Assembly (NCBI GenBank): GCA_030627585.1
Contig: DAOURU010000096.1
Coordinates: 1 to 5,367 of the forward strand
Direction: 5' to 3'
DNA length: 5,367 nucleotides
Source of the DNA: Bacillota bacterium
GTDB lineage: Bacteria; Bacillota; DSM-12270; Thermacetogeniales; Thermacetogeniaceae
Under the pieces are notes generated by a model. That model saw only the letters and a program-made list of their open reading frames with translations. It was not told the DNA's origin and ran no database searches. How positions within the stretch are numbered: the stretch's first letter is position 1; each line of letters begins with the position of its first letter. A program made the translations under genes and the position numbers. Shown in pieces: positions 5,029 through 5,367 of this stretch.

Positions 5029-5073
5029 CAAAACCCTCCCCATTTTAAGTGAAACCGCCAGGATTCGCAACCC

Positions 5074-5367
5074 CTAGGAGAGCATTTTTGCAAGCTCCGC
5101 CAGAACACGCTCGTGAGCACGGGGTACCGCTGCAGCAACCCGGGGAGAGAGCCCTTCGCGGAACGGCTCCTCGGTCAGGATTTCGACCCCCACGATCAGC
5201 AAATGAGCAGGAAGTCTCCCCAACACTCTCCCAAGCTCCACGGCGTCAATAACGTTGATCCCGTGCGAAGAAACAGGCATCACTTCGCGTGGGGGCAGGA
5301 GCGAGGCATCAAAAGAGTGAACCGTTCCCGGCGGCGCGCCGCTTCGGACCGCATCCACAATAATTAC
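5074..5367 (-). CDS. [NiFe]-hydrogenase maturation endopeptidase, C-terminal part (cut by window edge)
   Basis: This family (HyaD/HybD/HycI) removes the C-terminal tail of the hydrogenase large subunit after nickel insertion. The last 98 residues are visible and the frame runs open through position 5367. A GTG at 5358 could look like a start, but VIIVDAVRSG continues upstream of it and is the conserved interior of the family, so the gene extends off the window. The Asp in VIIVDA and the His in SSHG correspond to nickel-binding residues in HybD. The expected N-terminal Gly-rich segment and Glu ligand are off-window. GAPPGTVHSFDA and LIVGVE also fit the family. It is co-oriented with hypA and hypB, which act just before it in the same pathway. 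The target hydrogenase cannot be told. Confidence 0.9.
   Translation of the reverse strand, partial: VIIVDAVRSGAPPGTVHSFDASLLPPREVMPVSSHGINVIDAVELGRVLGRLPAHLLIVGVEILTEEPFREGLSPRVAAAVPRAHERVLAELAKMLS

Noticed and set aside
4991..5043. N-terminal extension of HypA from an ATG at 5043
   Set aside because: With one of the two 14-bp repeats removed, the frame would continue from ATG 5043 into HypA. As sequenced it stops. HypA needs its Met-His N-terminus for nickel, so the short start stands and the in-frame match is probably coincidence.
4562..5077. Open plus-strand frame of 171 codons opposite hypA and hypB
   Set aside because: It is a shadow of hypA and the start of hypB. Nothing in the translation resembles a protein family.

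Overview
The window looks like a chromosomal segment of an anaerobic, endospore-forming Firmicute, class Clostridia. Its protein sequences resemble the Peptococcaceae / Moorella-type branch. The evidence is a sporulation phosphatase gene (spoIIE) directly upstream of tilS and ftsH, a classic Firmicutes neighbourhood. [NiFe]-hydrogenase maturation genes, moderate G+C and mixed GTG/ATG starts with strong Shine-Dalgarno sites also fit. The exact genus cannot be fixed from the sequence alone. Every gene I can support is on the minus strand, so transcription runs from high to low coordinates.

Reading in the direction of transcription, the first block (5367 to 3968) is a hydrogenase-maturation cluster. 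It holds the C-terminal part of a hydrogenase maturation endopeptidase (cut by the window edge), then hypA, then hypB. HypA and HypB deliver nickel to the [NiFe] hydrogenase large subunit, and the peptidase clips that subunit once the metal is in. hypA and hypB are translationally coupled. A 14-bp tandem repeat lies just upstream of hypA.

The second block (3971 to about 3611) is a compact tRNA operon, fMet(CAT) - Met(CAT) - Glu(TTC). It has a near-consensus vegetative promoter whose -35 box contains the hypB stop codon, and it ends in an imperfect terminator-like hairpin. The initiator tRNA has a U1:U72 apposition.

The third block (about 3583 to the window start) is a sporulation / cell-envelope / RNA-modification block: a candidate Spo0A box and -10 element, spoIIE, tilS, then the start of ftsH (cut by the window edge). 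spoIIE is the anomaly. It is split between two reading frames beside a T-rich run, and even when the frame is restored it is only about 536 residues long. It appears to join the membrane domain directly to the PP2C phosphatase domain, without the roughly 250-residue central region. All four expected metal-binding aspartate motifs of the phosphatase are intact. hpt (hypoxanthine phosphoribosyltransferase), usually between tilS and ftsH, is absent.

No mobile element, CRISPR array or clearly new multi-gene system is visible. The observations most worth checking are the short, frame-split spoIIE, the tRNA promoter embedded in the hypB stop, and the unusual initiator tRNA acceptor end.
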